Shown: positions 50,064 to 59,730 of the stretch, one piece after another
Numbering within the stretch: the stretch's first letter is position 1
Layout: every line of letters starts with the position of its first letter
Assembly: GCF_010646885.2 (NCBI RefSeq)
Contig: NZ_CP050700.1
Span: forward strand, 6,252,146-6,316,145
From: Desulfopila sp. IMCC35008
GTDB lineage: Bacteria; Desulfobacterota; Desulfobulbia; Desulfobulbales; Desulfocapsaceae
Reading direction: 5' to 3'
DNA length: 64,000 nt
Made by a program: the position numbers and the translations under genes
Notes under the pieces: generated by a model
Database searches by the model: none
What the model saw: only the letters and a program-made list of their open reading frames with translations
Told to the model about the DNA's origin: nothing

Positions 50064-50537
50064 ATGGCGAAAAAAGTGACTGTAAGTATACCGGACATGC
50101 TCCATGAAAAGATGGAGAAGTGGCGGGAATCATTTAATCTCTCGAAGATGTTTCAGGATGCTGTGGCGGAGGCAATCCAGAAAAAGGAAGACTTCCAGAA
50201 ACGGATTCGGGAGGACCTGGATCTCAGCCAGATTGTTGAGAGGCTGCGTAATGAGAAGATGCAGTCGGAGGGTAATTTTTATGAGGTTGGTAAGCATGAT
50301 GGCGTTACCTGGGCCCAAAGTGCCCACTACGATGATCTGGTATATGCCCTGGACTGGGATGATTACCAAAGTGCCACAAGCGATGAGCAGCTTGGTCATT
50401 ATTTTTCCGAAAGACAAAGCCGAAACAGGATGATGGCGATCTCTCCTGAAGGGGGAAGCGAGTATTTTGTGGCTTACCTGAAAGGTTGGAAGAGTGGTGT
50501 GGAGCAGTTCTGGAGAGAAATACGCGATAAACTCTGA
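50064..50537 (+). CDS. ribbon-helix-helix protein
   Basis: About 157 residues starting MAKKVTVSIPDMLHEKMEKW (ATG 50064, after GGGGGA). Residues about 1-45 match the ribbon-helix-helix fold (VTVSIPDMLHEKMEKWRESFNLSKMFQDAVAEAI), as in CopG/MetJ-like regulators and antitoxins. A helical linker and a longer C-terminal region with GVTWAQSAHYDDLVYALDWD and YFVAYLKGWKSGVEQFWREI follow; this is larger than a typical antitoxin, and no toxin gene is next to it. It lies 62 bp before the activase gene, which it may regulate. Confidence 0.75.
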   Translation: MAKKVTVSIPDMLHEKMEKWRESFNLSKMFQDAVAEAIQKKEDFQKRIREDLDLSQIVERLRNEKMQSEGNFYEVGKHDGVTWAQSAHYDDLVYALDWDDYQSATSDEQLGHYFSERQSRNRMMAISPEGGSEYFVAYLKGWKSGVEQFWREIRDKL

Positions 50538-50599
50538 CCCCTGCATGGTGATTTTTTCAACATGTACGACGGGGATGAATGGGTGGAGGAAACTATATC

Positions 50600-53500
50600 A
50601 TGTCGTATAGACTGTTGGGGATTGATGTTGGTTCTGTTTCGGCGGGGCTGTGTGTGGTCGATGAAAACAGGAGTATACTCCAGAGTGAATACCTGTTTCA
50701 TAATGGCGAAATCGAAAAGAGTATCGCAACTCTTATGCAGGGGCTTGACCTTGAGGCAATTGACAGGGTTGTAGCCACCGACTCAACACCTTCTCGGATT
50801 GATTACCAAAAGAAATACAATTCAGAGTTAAGCTATATAACGGCCGCACGATATCTGCATGCAGATGCTAGAGCGCTGCTGGTGGTAGGTGGGGAAAAAT
50901 TCAGTTTGTCTCGTTTTGCCGATGACGGGCAATACCTTGGCAGCAGAACTAATACCTCTTGTGCCGCTGGAACCGGTAGTTTTCTCGACCAACAGGCAGC
51001 GCGACTGAAACTTGGTGGAATTGAGGAGTTAAGCCGGGTTGCTGCAAGAGCTGGTTCTGATTTCCCAAAAATTGCCTCAAGATGTGCCGTTTTCGCCAAG
51101 ACGGATCTGATACATGCTCAACAGGAAGGGTATAGTCTCGAGGAAATAAGCGGTGGGCTGTGCTACGGTCTGGCCAGAAATATCGTTGATACCCTTTTCT
51201 CTGGTGATCTGAAGGTGAAAGGGAGGCTCCTTTTCTGTGGCGGAGTAGCAAAGAATAGGAGCGTAGTTGGTCATATCAGCTCACTCACCGGACTTGATAT
51301 AGAGGTTCCTGAGCTCGGTCATGTATATGGCGCTTTGGGTGCTTGTCTGATGGACCTTGATGAAGGGGGAGGGCTAGAGGATGAGACTTCAAGGGGGACT
51401 ATCTCAAAAATACTGACCGTAAGAAAGAAAGGTGCCAACGCTTACTATTATCCGCCGCTCACCCTGCGCCATTCAGAGTATCCTGATTTTACATGCCATG
51501 AACAGTATCAAGACAACAGTGCCAACCCGGTAGAAGTTGATATCTACAGACCGCTCGAAAGGGGGGACGTCCTGGATGTATGGCTGGGTGTAGATATCGG
51601 TTCCACTTCGACTAAAGCCGTGCTCATTGATCGTGATTCTGAAGTCCTAGTCGGTTTTTACACCAGGACAGCCGGGAGTCCGCTCAAGGCAGTCCAGGCA
51701 ATTTTCAAACAGATAGATGCTATCCAGGAACGTGAAGATATACAGTTTCATGTTGTCAGGTGCGGTACTACTGGTTCCGGGCGAAAATTTATTGGCAAGA
51801 TAGTCGGGGCAGACGGGGTGATCGATGAAATTACTGCTCATGCCCGGGCGGCCTGTCAGCTCAATCCTGAGGTTGATACTATTATAGAGATAGGCGGGCA
51901 GGATGCGAAATTCACCACACTCTCTGATGGCAGGGTTTCTTCTTCAACCATGAATACTGTTTGTGCCGCGGGCACCGGCTCATTTATAGAGGAACAGGCG
52001 ACAAAACTTGGTTGCTCAATTACCGATTATGCCGAGAGGACGGCGGGAGTATGCGCTCCCATGGTGAGTGACAGATGTACTGTTTTTATGGAACGGGACA
52101 TGAACCACTATCGCAGTGAGGGTTATAGTGTTGATGAAGTACTTGCTGCAGCCCTTCATGCGGTACGGGAAAATTACCTGTTGAAGGTAGCGACCGAAAA
52201 GCATATTGGCTCCACGGTACTGTTTCAGGGCGCGACAGCCAAAAACAGATCACTTGTGGCCGCATTTGAGCAGCGGCTTAATTGTCCCATCCTGGTTTCC
52301 AGGTTCTGCCATCTCACAGGTGCCCTTGGGACGGCCCTCATTGTCAAAGAGGAGCAGGGGGAGAGCTCCTTTGTTGGTTTTCAATTGTACAAAGAGCAAA
52401 TTCCCCTGACAGGAGAAGTTTGTGATATCTGTACCAATCATTGCAAAATCAGTGTAGCGGAAGTTGGTGGCAACAAAGTCGCCTATGGTTTTTTGTGCGG
52501 TCGAGATTACGATACCAAGAGTTACGTTAAGGTAACGACTGGGGCTTTTGACCTTTTCAGAGAACGGAAAAAAGTAGAACGTTTTACGCTTGAGTCGTCC
52601 GGTAGTGGTCCTGTGATTGGCATTCCGGCTGCGGTGCATTTGATGGAAGACCTGCCTATGTGGCGGCATTTTTTCAATACCCTTGGTTTGCAAACGTACA
52701 CCAGTGAAAGCTATGGTGATGCCATGAAAAATGGCAAGAACCTGACGGCGGCAGAATTTTGTGCGCCGGTCACTGCCCTACACGGCCATGTCACTCATTT
52801 GCTGGGCAAGGCGGATTATGTTTTCCTTCCTACTTATCTTGAAGAGAAGGCCAAAAATGTACGACGGCAGTACTGTTATTATACCCAATTCCTGCCGGCC
52901 CTTGCATCTGGTTTGAGCGGTGGGGCGGAGCAGCAATTGTTGCGTCCGGTGATCCGTTATCTATACACTTCCTTTCATACTAAAATGCAGTTGTATAGGA
53001 TGCTCAACAAGATCGGCATGAATAAATGGAGTTTTCTCGATGTCTCCCAGGCATTCGATAAGGCCGTCTTTTTTAGGAAACAAAGCCGGGAATTACTTCA
53101 GCAGGTGATGGAGGAGCGGACTACACAATCAAAAGACATCAGCGTGGTGTATTTAGGAAGGCCGTATACTGTGCTGTCCACTGCAATGAACGGAACGATA
53201 CCGGATATCTTCAACAGGCAGGGGGTGGACGGTTATTACCAGGATATGGTTCGCTATGAGGAGGGGGAGATTGCTCCTGTGCAACCGTTACTTGATGAAT
53301 TGCATTGGCAACACGCTGTAAAGATCCTGGAGGTGGCCGAAGTTGTAGCCAAGCGGCAAGGGCTTTATCCGGTATTTCTTACTTCCTTTAAGTGTTCCCC
53401 TGATGCTTTTGCCCTTGAATATTTCAAGGCGGTCATGGACCGTCATCATAAACCGTATCTTGTCCTGCAACTCGATGAGCATGATTCAAGTGTCGGTTAC

Positions 53501-54811
53501 GAGACCAGGATCGAGGCGGCCATTCGATCGTTTCGTAACCACTATGAGAAGAAAAGGGCGTTTTTGCCCGTGGACTATGCGCCGGTCAATCCCGATATTG
53601 CCAAAAATATGAACAGGCCTCATGTTGCCTTTCCGAATTACGATCGGATAACCTGTTCTCTGCTTGCTGGCGCACTTCGCAGGGAAGGCTACAACGCTCA
53701 CCTGCTTAAAGAGACGGAGGGTACCATCAGGGAAAGTCTCAAGCATAACAGTGGTGAGTGTATTCCGCTTAATGCCATTGCCCAGGATTATATAAGCTGG
53801 ATGGCTTCGAATGATATGGATCCGGGTGAGTGTGTTCTCTGGTTGAATAAATCGTCCCTGGCTTGCAATATCAGATTGTATCCACATCACATCAAGCAGA
53901 TCCTCGCTTCAAGTGGCTATAAAGATGCAGGAATTTATGTTGGTCAACTCTCTTTTTCCGAGATATCAATTCGGGCAGCAACCAATGCCTATTTCGCTTT
54001 TATGCTTGGCGGAATGTTACGCCGGGTGGCCTGCAAGATCAGGCCGTATGAATTAAATGGGGGGGAAACCGACAGGGTGCTTGATAAAAGTGTCAGGATG
54101 CTGACGGACGCGTTTGCCGGAAAGCGTGATCGTGAGAAGGTGCTGCGAGAAATCCTCTCCAGGCTGGAGTGGATCGATACCGAGTATGTTCCGCGGCCCA
54201 AAGTCGCAATATTTGGAGATATGTACGTTCGGGATAACCGGGTGATGAACCAGGATCTTGTCCGCTATATAGAGGAAAGTGGTGGAGAGGTTATTACTAC
54301 TCCTTACAGTGAATATGCCAAGATGATAGCACCTTCATACTTCAGGAAGTGGTTTAATGAGGGTAAATACTACGATTATCTGGCCAACAAGGCATTGCTG
54401 GCAACCATGTCACAACTCGAGAAAGGGTATTTGAAGATGTTTGCGGGGCTGTTGGGCGAACCTGAGTATGAATATGATGATGATCCGACGGAAATTCTCG
54501 CTCACTACGGTATAGTCCCGGAAAATACCGGGGAGTCGATGGATAATATCCTGAAAATTCATTACATCAAAAAACATCATCCGGATGTGTCGTTGTTTGT
54601 CCAGGCATCACCTGCGCTCTGCTGTCCATCGCTCATAACTGAAGCGATGGGTGAGCGAATCGAGAAAACCACCGGGGTTCCGGTGGTGTCTATCACCTAT
54701 GACGGGACTGGAGGAGACAAAAACAGCGCTATCCTGCCTTACCTTAAGTATCCGAGGAGAAAGGAGCTGACAGCTGGTGACAAGAGCAGGCTGTTATCAA
54801 ACACCTGGTAG
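50600..54811 (+). CDS. acyl-CoA dehydratase activase, two-ASKHA-domain fusion
   Basis: About 1,403 residues. The first BadF/BcrA-type ATPase domain has LLGIDVGSVSAG and TSCAAGTGSFLDQQAARL; the second has WLGVDIGSTSTKAVL, IIEIGGQDAKF, NTVCAAGTGSFIEEQATKL and SDRCTVFMERDM. The Cys of the two AAGTGSF loops and the downstream Arg-Cys motifs are the expected 4Fe-4S ligands. A DUF2229 region follows (about 670-890), then a 2-hydroxyglutaryl-CoA-dehydratase-like C-terminus with VFLTSFKCSPDAFALEYF. Such proteins give electrons, driven by ATP, to radical dehydratases or benzoyl-CoA-type reductases; no such enzyme lies in this window. Start ATG 50600 follows GGAGG by about 9 nt; a start at 50579 adds seven residues. 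Confidence 0.9.
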   Translation: MSYRLLGIDVGSVSAGLCVVDENRSILQSEYLFHNGEIEKSIATLMQGLDLEAIDRVVATDSTPSRIDYQKKYNSELSYITAARYLHADARALLVVGGEKFSLSRFADDGQYLGSRTNTSCAAGTGSFLDQQAARLKLGGIEELSRVAARAGSDFPKIASRCAVFAKTDLIHAQQEGYSLEEISGGLCYGLARNIVDTLFSGDLKVKGRLLFCGGVAKNRSVVGHISSLTGLDIEVPELGHVYGALGACLMDLDEGGGLEDETSRGTISKILTVRKKGANAYYYPPLTLRHSEYPDFTCHEQYQDNSANPVEVDIYRPLERGDVLDVWLGVDIGSTSTKAVLIDRDSEVLVGFYTRTAGSPLKAVQAIFKQIDAIQEREDIQFHVVRCGTTGSGRKFIGKIVGADGVIDEITAHARAACQLNPEVDTIIEIGGQDAKFTTLSDGRVSSSTMNTVCAAGTGSFIEEQATKLGCSITDYAERTAGVCAPMVSDRCTVFMERDMNHYRSEGYSVDEVLAAALHAVRENYLLKVATEKHIGSTVLFQGATAKNRSLVAAFEQRLNCPILVSRFCHLTGALGTALIVKEEQGESSFVGFQLYKEQIPLTGEVCDICTNHCKISVAEVGGNKVAYGFLCGRDYDTKSYVKVTTGAFDLFRERKKVERFTLESSGSGPVIGIPAAVHLMEDLPMWRHFFNTLGLQTYTSESYGDAMKNGKNLTAAEFCAPVTALHGHVTHLLGKADYVFLPTYLEEKAKNVRRQYCYYTQFLPALASGLSGGAEQQLLRPVIRYLYTSFHTKMQLYRMLNKIGMNKWSFLDVSQAFDKAVFFRKQSRELLQQVMEERTTQSKDISVVYLGRPYTVLSTAMNGTIPDIFNRQGVDGYYQDMVRYEEGEIAPVQPLLDELHWQHAVKILEVAEVVAKRQGLYPVFLTSFKCSPDAFALEYFKAVMDRHHKPYLVLQLDEHDSSVGYETRIEAAIRSFRNHYEKKRAFLPVDYAPVNPDIAKNMNRPHVAFPNYDRITCSLLAGALRREGYNAHLLKETEGTIRESLKHNSGECIPLNAIAQDYISWMASNDMDPGECVLWLNKSSLACNIRLYPHHIKQILASSGYKDAGIYVGQLSFSEISIRAATNAYFAFMLGGMLRRVACKIRPYELNGGETDRVLDKSVRMLTDAFAGKRDREKVLREILSRLEWIDTEYVPRPKVAIFGDMYVRDNRVMNQDLVRYIEESGGEVITTPYSEYAKMIAPSYFRKWFNEGKYYDYLANKALLATMSQLEKGYLKMFAGLLGEPEYEYDDDPTEILAHYGIVPENTGESMDNILKIHYIKKHHPDVSLFVQASPALCCPSLITEAMGERIEKTTGVPVVSITYDGTGGDKNSAILPYLKYPRRKELTAGDKSRLLSNTW

Positions 54812-54825
54812 TTGTCACCCTTGTA

Positions 54826-55944
54826 TTACGGTAGTGGCTTGAGCGGAAAAATCGGCAGCTTGTGCCTGCGGTTTGCCTCTTCCTTTTGCTTTTGATGGAG
54901 GGAGAACTCCTTGTAAGCACTCGTGCTGACACCATCAAGGTTCAACGTAGTCAGGTAAAAATCATAGAGTGCTGCCAGGTCTTCTGCAAAGGTGGGCAGG
55001 GGTTCTGTTATATCATGGACATATCCGTAAACCGGGATGGCAAGTGCTCGGATATCATCAAGGAACTCAGTGTTTAGTGGCGCACCGGTCGGGTCGTGAA
55101 GCAGGGATGAATCCATTATGATACCGGATCCGTAGGAGCTGATCATGCGTGCCCCGAGTCGGGTGAACATCCAGGCCTGGTCGTAGTCCTGAAGAGGCTC
55201 TTTGTCAGTCTCTGTGGTGGCTGATTGACTGCCGATTTGCTGAATAAGTGGTATCGTAAAATTTAAACGAGGCAGCAATTCCTTACTTATTCGCTGGAGC
55301 TCGTCGGCATCCATGCTTTGCAGCAACAGGCCGGTGTTGACCTTATTATATCCGAACTTATTCAGTAAATTAAGGCAGAGACTGCTTATGTCGATGCCTT
55401 CATTCCGGTGATATCCCGGGTGAATAAGGTTTGGAGCAAGACCGATTTGCTTCGAAAAATGTTTTTCAAGATATTTGGCCAGAGCGAGATATTCCGCAAA
55501 TGTGGCGATACCGGCCGAAATGTTGGTTGGTGCAGAAAAGTCACTAGTATCTTTTTTCCTGAGGAGCCGGATTTCATCCAGGGTGAAGTCTGTGCTTAGG
55601 AATCGACCGTCATCGCGGGCATGTTCCGGAAATTTCTCTGCCACATCCGTGCTTGGTCCAAGGTCAAGGGTGTGGTGAACGATCAGCTGGTGGTCCCTGG
55701 TGGCTACTATGTCAAATGAGATATATTCAACCTCGGTTCCGGCAGCAAGAACTAGTGCGGGAAGCGAGTTGGCGAGGGCACCTCTGGCACCACCCCTGGC
55801 AGCTATGATGGTTTTTTTCAGATCAACATCGTTACCATCATCTGTCGCAAAGGTTGAAATCGGCAACATGAGCAGCAGGGCCATGGATAACAGCAGGCTG
55901 GCGAGGATGATGCCGTAGTGGGGGCTTTGTCTATAGTGATTCAT
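54826..55944 (-). CDS. exported GDPD-like protein with a degenerate active site
   Basis: About 372 residues. A signal peptide (about 1-33, ending FAT) begins at ATG 55944. The mature protein follows the glycerophosphodiester phosphodiesterase plan, but active-site residues differ. AARGGARG stands where the family has AHRG, so the first catalytic His is Ala. ISFDIVATRD stands where IEFD is usual, so one metal-binding Glu is Ser. IVHHTL replaces IHD, so the Asp is lost. It is likely a non-catalytic relative or an enzyme with altered chemistry. A longer frame to 56103 overlaps mfd and is unlikely. It converges on the activase gene with 14 bp between stops. Confidence 0.75.
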   Translation of the reverse strand: MNHYRQSPHYGIILASLLLSMALLLMLPISTFATDDGNDVDLKKTIIAARGGARGALANSLPALVLAAGTEVEYISFDIVATRDHQLIVHHTLDLGPSTDVAEKFPEHARDDGRFLSTDFTLDEIRLLRKKDTSDFSAPTNISAGIATFAEYLALAKYLEKHFSKQIGLAPNLIHPGYHRNEGIDISSLCLNLLNKFGYNKVNTGLLLQSMDADELQRISKELLPRLNFTIPLIQQIGSQSATTETDKEPLQDYDQAWMFTRLGARMISSYGSGIIMDSSLLHDPTGAPLNTEFLDDIRALAIPVYGYVHDITEPLPTFAEDLAALYDFYLTTLNLDGVSTSAYKEFSLHQKQKEEANRRHKLPIFPLKPLP

Positions 55945-56054
55945 CAGAAACTCTGTTATGTTGTGATATGAGGTGGTTACGATAATCAGATCGTTATGCA
56001 GCGAGTGAGGTTTAATTTCCCGGGCTCTGTCGCGACAACCGTGAGAGGGCCGGG

Positions 56055-59000
56055 TTATTCGGTGGTCATGTTTTCCAACTGGTAAAGAGAGTCCTCCACG
56101 CAAGTAAAGGTCATTTCCACGGTGGGCATGGCGGTGGAGACCACCAGCCGCCCGTCCGGGGTGAGTTTTGACGGAGCCTTCCGTTTCCTGTTTGGTCCGC
56201 TTTGTAGATAGATCAGCAGTTTTTCAGGGGTGACAGGTGTGTCATCAAGAAAAGAGAAGACAAGGGTGTCCCGGCCTTTCTCAAGTTTCTGAATGCGCAG
56301 TGCCTTCAGCTTCTGCTTGAGGGCTACGACCCGGAACAGATTTTCTGTTTCCTCCGGCAGCGGTCCGTATCTGTCTTCGAGTTCCAGTCGTAAATCGTTA
56401 TGTGCTTCTTCTGTGGAGTTGGTAAGAGCTGCTATGCGACGGTAGGTTACATAACGCTGGCTGATATCGAGCATATATTTTTCGGGTATATAAGCTGAAA
56501 CCTGCAGGTTGATTTCGGGATCAAGATCTTCCTCCATGGTGAGATCTTCACCGTTTCGAGCGCGTGCCTTGAGGTCGGCCACCGTTTTCTGGAGTAAATC
56601 GAGATAGAGGTCATATCCGATTGCCGCGATATGGCCAGATTGGGATACGCCGAGCAGGTTGCCACCGCCTCTTATTTGCAGGTCATTCATTGCCAGCTTG
56701 AACCCACCGCCAAGTTCGTTGCAGTCCATAAGTGCGCGGAGCCTGTCTCGTGAATCCTTGCTCAGGCTGTCTATTGAGGGAACCAGGAGGTAGGCAAACG
56801 ACTGAGTGGAAGAACGCCCGACACGACCTCGTAGTTGATAAATTTCGGCCAGACCCAGAAGGTCTGCGCGGTTAATGATAATGGTGTTGGCGGTAGGTAT
56901 GTCAAGACCCGATTCAACAATAGTGGTGCAGACCAGTACGTCGACTTCGCGGTTGACGAACCGGACCATGATATCCTCAAGCTCTTTGCCGGCCATCTGG
57001 CCGTGGGCTATGGCTATTCGAGCATCCGGGACGAGTTTCTGGATGTCTGTAGCAACGGAATGAATCGACTTGACCCGGTTGTGAATAATAAAGACCTGAC
57101 CCTTGCGGCGTAGTTCCCTGGTCACGGCTTCCTTGATGACCAGGTTGTCATAACGGGCGACAAATGTCTTGACTGGGCGCCTGTGTTCAGGTGGACTTGA
57201 AATTACAGAAAGATCCCGGATGCCCAGAAGAGACATTTGCAGGGTGCGGGGAATCGGCGTGGCCGTGAGAGTGAGGATGTCAACCTCGGCCCTCATCTTT
57301 TTGATTTTTTCCTTATGGGAAACCCCGAAGCGGTGTTCCTCGTCCACAATCAATAAGCCAAGATCCTTGAATTGCACGTCCTTCGACAGCAAACGATGGG
57401 TACCGATAAGGATATCGATTTTCCCGGCCTTTGCATCTTTAAGGATTGTTCTTTGCTGGCTGGTGGTGCGGAAACGGTTGATACATTCAATGGTAACCGG
57501 AAAACCGGCAAGCCTCTCCCGAAAGGTCTTTGTGTGCTGCTCAGCGAGTACAGTGGTGGGAACAAGAACGGCAACCTGCATGTTGTCTTCAACCACCTTG
57601 AAGGTTGCCCGAATGGCTACCTCGGTTTTGCCATAACCAACATCGCCGCAGACCAATCGGTCCATAGGCTGATCTGAGGTGAGATCAGAGATGACATCAT
57701 TGATTGCCTGGTTCTGGCCGGAGGTCTCGTCAAACGGGAAAGACTCCTCAAGTTCAGAGAAGAGGCGCCCGGGGGTGGAGAACCTGCGACCTTTCTGCAT
57801 TTCCCTCCTGGCGTAAATGTCGAGCAGTTCGTGGGCGACTTTCCATACCTCTTCCTTGACTTTGGCCTTGGTTATTTTCCAATTTTGGCCACCTAGCTTG
57901 TCAATTTTCGGTTGTCGATCTGAGAGGCCTTCATATTTCGAGATAAGATTCAAGCGGTCAACAGGCAGGTAGAGTCGATCACCGTCCCGGTACTCAATGA
58001 GCATGAAGTCATTGGTGACATTCTGGATGTCAATGGTTTTCAGGCCACAGTATATACCAAGTCCATGATCGCTGTGAACGACAATGTCACCTTCCTGTAA
58101 TTCTGCGAAGCGGATTGGCTCCCCTTGCGTACGCTTATTCTTTTTTCGGCTGCCAAGGCGCATTTCACCAAACAACTCACTATCGGAGAGGAGGTGAAAT
58201 TTTTGGTCTGTAAGTGAAAACCCTTCTGATAAAGGGTGGTTGCAGATCCATAGCCTATCAGCTGATTCAAACGCCAGTATGTTGCTAAGGTCAAGGGGTG
58301 GTTCAGTAAACACAACCTCGTGGTGATGTTGGTTCAAAAGTTCAGAGAGGTTACGGGTGTGGCGCTCTGATCGGCAGCAGAGTACAACTTTCTCGTCGTC
58401 ATCCTGCCATTGCCTGATCTTCTCGCTAAGCGGCATGATGAGTCCGGTTTTGTTACGTTTCAGCGATATCTCCTGACGCAGGAGTTGGTGGCTTGTGGTG
58501 CGGATGGTAGTGTGCTCGTTCCCCTCGCTATTAAAATCGCTGATAAGGAGTTGTTTGCGTTGGTTTAAGGAGTTAAGCAGCCACTCTTGGTCGAGGAAGA
58601 TGGTATCGGGCGGCAGGGCTGGTTGATTGAGTCCGGAGGCCTCGCGGTAATTGTTCTCTGTTCTTTCAAAAACCAGGTCCATGCTTTGATTGATCCCTTC
58701 TGGTTCAATCAGGATAAAGAGCATATCTTCCGGGAGATAGTCGAAGACCGATGACGTGGGTGTACTATTATCGCCATAAAAGAGGGGCAGGAAAAATTCC
58801 ATCCCCGCAAATCTCCGGCCTGTTGCGATGCGATCTACCATTCTCGCCGTTTCATCTTCGGACCAATTGTCAGAGATTCCCTGCTTTTTAAAGCGGCGGG
58901 CTATGGATGCCTGTCGGTCGAGGTGGCGGTCAATTACAACATCATGAACAGGAAGAAGTACCGCTTCGGTAAGTTCGTCTGTTGAACGCTGGGTTATCGG

Positions 59001-59606
59001 GTTGAAAACCCTTAATGATTCGACCACATCCCCAAAGAAGTCGAGCCGGAGTGGACCATCGTGAACGGTGTCTTTTTCGGTGATAAAGGGAGGCGGGTAA
59101 ATATCCAGGATACCACCGCGAACAGCGTAATCGCCCACCGACTGGACCAGGGATACCTGCTCGTACCCGAGTTTGGTAAGAGTGGTGATGAGCAGGTCGC
59201 GGTCACAGCTGTCTCCTGCCAATATCAATTCTGCTGCACTTGAAAGGATGTTGGCTGGGATGACCCTGCGCATCAGTGCTTCGATAGAGGTAACGACTGT
59301 TTTCTTGCCGGGGTGTTCGTGAAGATGATAGAGGGTTGAGAGTCGGGCTGCGGTCGTTTGCTGGTCAGGAGAGAGTGGAGTGTAGGCTGGTATCTCGTAA
59401 CCAGGGTAAACAACAACCTGTTCCCCGGTAAAAAGGCGCAGGTCCTGCTCAAAGATGGGAACGAGGTGCTCATCAGGCAGGATGCAGCAGCAACTGCGTG
59501 AGGCTGAAAGCTGACCGCTCAGCCAGGCGGGGGCTGATCCTCGCAGTCCCGACACCCTGAGTACATTACTCTCTTCTAGCGTTTTCAGGTATTCTTTGAC
59601 CATCAT
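56055..59606 (-). CDS. mfd: transcription-repair coupling factor Mfd
   Basis: About 1,183 residues, full length for the family. It has a UvrB-like N-terminal region (RGSAPAWL, then the VVYPGYEIPAYTPLSPD segment), the RNA polymerase interaction domain (VVHSDHGLGIYCGLKTI), and the RecG-like helicase motor. Motor motifs include Walker A CGDVGYGKTEVA, DEEH in VDEEHRFGVSHK, TATPIPRT, VFIIHNRV, and QLRGRVGRS. A C-terminal TRCF domain (about 1000-1180) completes it. Mfd removes RNA polymerase stalled at lesions and recruits UvrA. The start (59606 or 59603) sits directly after the U-tract of the bamA terminator, with no Shine-Dalgarno sequence visible, which is unusual. Confidence 0.93.
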   Translation of the reverse strand: MMVKEYLKTLEESNVLRVSGLRGSAPAWLSGQLSASRSCCCILPDEHLVPIFEQDLRLFTGEQVVVYPGYEIPAYTPLSPDQQTTAARLSTLYHLHEHPGKKTVVTSIEALMRRVIPANILSSAAELILAGDSCDRDLLITTLTKLGYEQVSLVQSVGDYAVRGGILDIYPPPFITEKDTVHDGPLRLDFFGDVVESLRVFNPITQRSTDELTEAVLLPVHDVVIDRHLDRQASIARRFKKQGISDNWSEDETARMVDRIATGRRFAGMEFFLPLFYGDNSTPTSSVFDYLPEDMLFILIEPEGINQSMDLVFERTENNYREASGLNQPALPPDTIFLDQEWLLNSLNQRKQLLISDFNSEGNEHTTIRTTSHQLLRQEISLKRNKTGLIMPLSEKIRQWQDDDEKVVLCCRSERHTRNLSELLNQHHHEVVFTEPPLDLSNILAFESADRLWICNHPLSEGFSLTDQKFHLLSDSELFGEMRLGSRKKNKRTQGEPIRFAELQEGDIVVHSDHGLGIYCGLKTIDIQNVTNDFMLIEYRDGDRLYLPVDRLNLISKYEGLSDRQPKIDKLGGQNWKITKAKVKEEVWKVAHELLDIYARREMQKGRRFSTPGRLFSELEESFPFDETSGQNQAINDVISDLTSDQPMDRLVCGDVGYGKTEVAIRATFKVVEDNMQVAVLVPTTVLAEQHTKTFRERLAGFPVTIECINRFRTTSQQRTILKDAKAGKIDILIGTHRLLSKDVQFKDLGLLIVDEEHRFGVSHKEKIKKMRAEVDILTLTATPIPRTLQMSLLGIRDLSVISSPPEHRRPVKTFVARYDNLVIKEAVTRELRRKGQVFIIHNRVKSIHSVATDIQKLVPDARIAIAHGQMAGKELEDIMVRFVNREVDVLVCTTIVESGLDIPTANTIIINRADLLGLAEIYQLRGRVGRSSTQSFAYLLVPSIDSLSKDSRDRLRALMDCNELGGGFKLAMNDLQIRGGGNLLGVSQSGHIAAIGYDLYLDLLQKTVADLKARARNGEDLTMEEDLDPEINLQVSAYIPEKYMLDISQRYVTYRRIAALTNSTEEAHNDLRLELEDRYGPLPEETENLFRVVALKQKLKALRIQKLEKGRDTLVFSFLDDTPVTPEKLLIYLQSGPNRKRKAPSKLTPDGRLVVSTAMPTVEMTFTCVEDSLYQLENMTTE

Positions 59607-59641
59607 AAAAAAAGTGCCGGCGACACAATGTGACACCGGCA
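59607..59641 (-). terminator. Rho-independent terminator after bamA, touching the mfd start
   Basis: On the minus strand a GC-rich stem-loop (complement of 59641-59615; outer arms GCCGG/CCGGC with two internal mismatches) is followed by seven U residues (complement of 59613-59607). The mfd ATG begins at the next base. bamA stops at 59731, so this should end its transcript or limit how much continues into mfd. Confidence 0.8.
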
Positions 59642-59730
59642 ATATACATGCGTTATGTTTGTTGTATCAGGCGAGTTTGGTTTCCCAAAACGACTTCCTT
59701 TTACAAGAGCGATGAATCCAGAATGGGGCG

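Noticed and set aside
50064..50537. Type II toxin-antitoxin pair
   Set aside because: The ribbon-helix-helix protein has no small toxin gene on either side; the next gene is the 1,403-residue activase.
55945..56103. Longer N-terminus for the GDPD-like protein
   Set aside because: It would overlap the mfd 3' end, and the signal peptide begins at 55944.
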